Assembly: GCA_020723725.1 (NCBI GenBank)
Contig: DYIG01000029.1
Span: 1,021-13,397 of the forward strand
DNA from: Thermaerobacter marianensis
GTDB taxonomy: Bacteria; Bacillota; Sulfobacillia; DYIH01; DYIG01
DNA: 12,377 bases
Direction: 5' to 3'
The position numbers and the translations under genes were made by a program. Within the stretch, counting starts at the first letter, position 1; every line of letters begins with the position of its first letter. Shown one piece after another: positions 12,340 through 12,377 of this stretch. The notes beneath the pieces are model-generated. The model did not search any database. It was given only the letters and a program-made list of their open reading frames with translations, and was not told the origin of the DNA.

Positions 12340-12377
12340 TTGTCTGGAGCGCTTGATACGAAAGCCGAAGCAGCCAA
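12340..12377 (+). CDS. Start of a further gene, probably copper-controlled (3' truncated by window)
   Basis: GGAGGTG at 12327-12333 is followed six bases later by TTG 12340, opening a frame that reads MSGALDTKAEAA to the window edge. A CsoR-type operator-promoter lies directly upstream, so copper control is expected. Family cannot be told from twelve codons; copper ATPase (CopA), chaperone (CopZ) or another stress protein are all possible. Confidence 0.55.
   Translation, partial: MSGALDTKAEAA

Overview
The window looks like chromosomal DNA from a spore-forming, Gram-positive anaerobe of the Firmicutes (Clostridia/Peptococcaceae-like). The reasons are a stage V sporulation regulator (SpoVT) with a near-ideal sigma-G promoter, an IreB/UPF0297 protein, strong purine-rich ribosome binding sites, and many TTG/GTG starts. 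No species is assigned.

Layout. (1) 1-1374: the 3' end of ilvE (branched-chain aminotransferase), an IreB-family gene, and spoVT behind its own sigma-G-type promoter, closed by a hairpin terminator that can work in both directions. (2) 1420-2823: a small tyrosine-recombinase-like protein that has lost catalytic residues (minus strand), and an unknown membrane-anchored protein (plus strand). (3) 2780-4927: a SufR-like winged-helix regulator with C-terminal cysteines and, upstream of it on the same strand, a complete small-subunit-less RuBisCO large chain. The two are separated by a strong terminator, so the regulator has its own promoter. (4) 5148-7880: a 910-residue secreted alpha/beta-hydrolase-like protein with a PKD domain and an altered nucleophile elbow. 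(5) 7887-8111: a small zinc-ribbon protein, divergent from the next operon. (6) 8364-12257: a tight plus-strand operon encoding a membrane-anchored TlpA-like thioredoxin fused to Asp-box repeats, CcdA, a ResA/TlpA thioredoxin, a protein of the family usually called 'quinate 5-dehydrogenase' (real function unclear), and a CsoR-type copper repressor. (7) 12258-12377: a CsoR-type operator between the -35 and -10 elements of a promoter, then the first codons of a further gene that runs off the window.

How the genes fit together. CcdA carries reducing equivalents across the membrane to TlpA/ResA-type thioredoxins, which reduce extracytoplasmic thiols, for example in cytochrome c maturation. The CsoR gene at the end of this operon, and its likely operator just downstream, tie the module to copper or thiol stress. 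The RuBisCO keeps the known active-site residues, but no small subunit, phosphoribulokinase or other Calvin-cycle or AMP-pathway gene is in view. Its metabolic role therefore cannot be decided here. The most notable items are the small-subunit-less RuBisCO beside a SufR-like regulator, the TlpA/Asp-box fusion operon ending in csoR, and the lipase-like protein with a changed catalytic motif.
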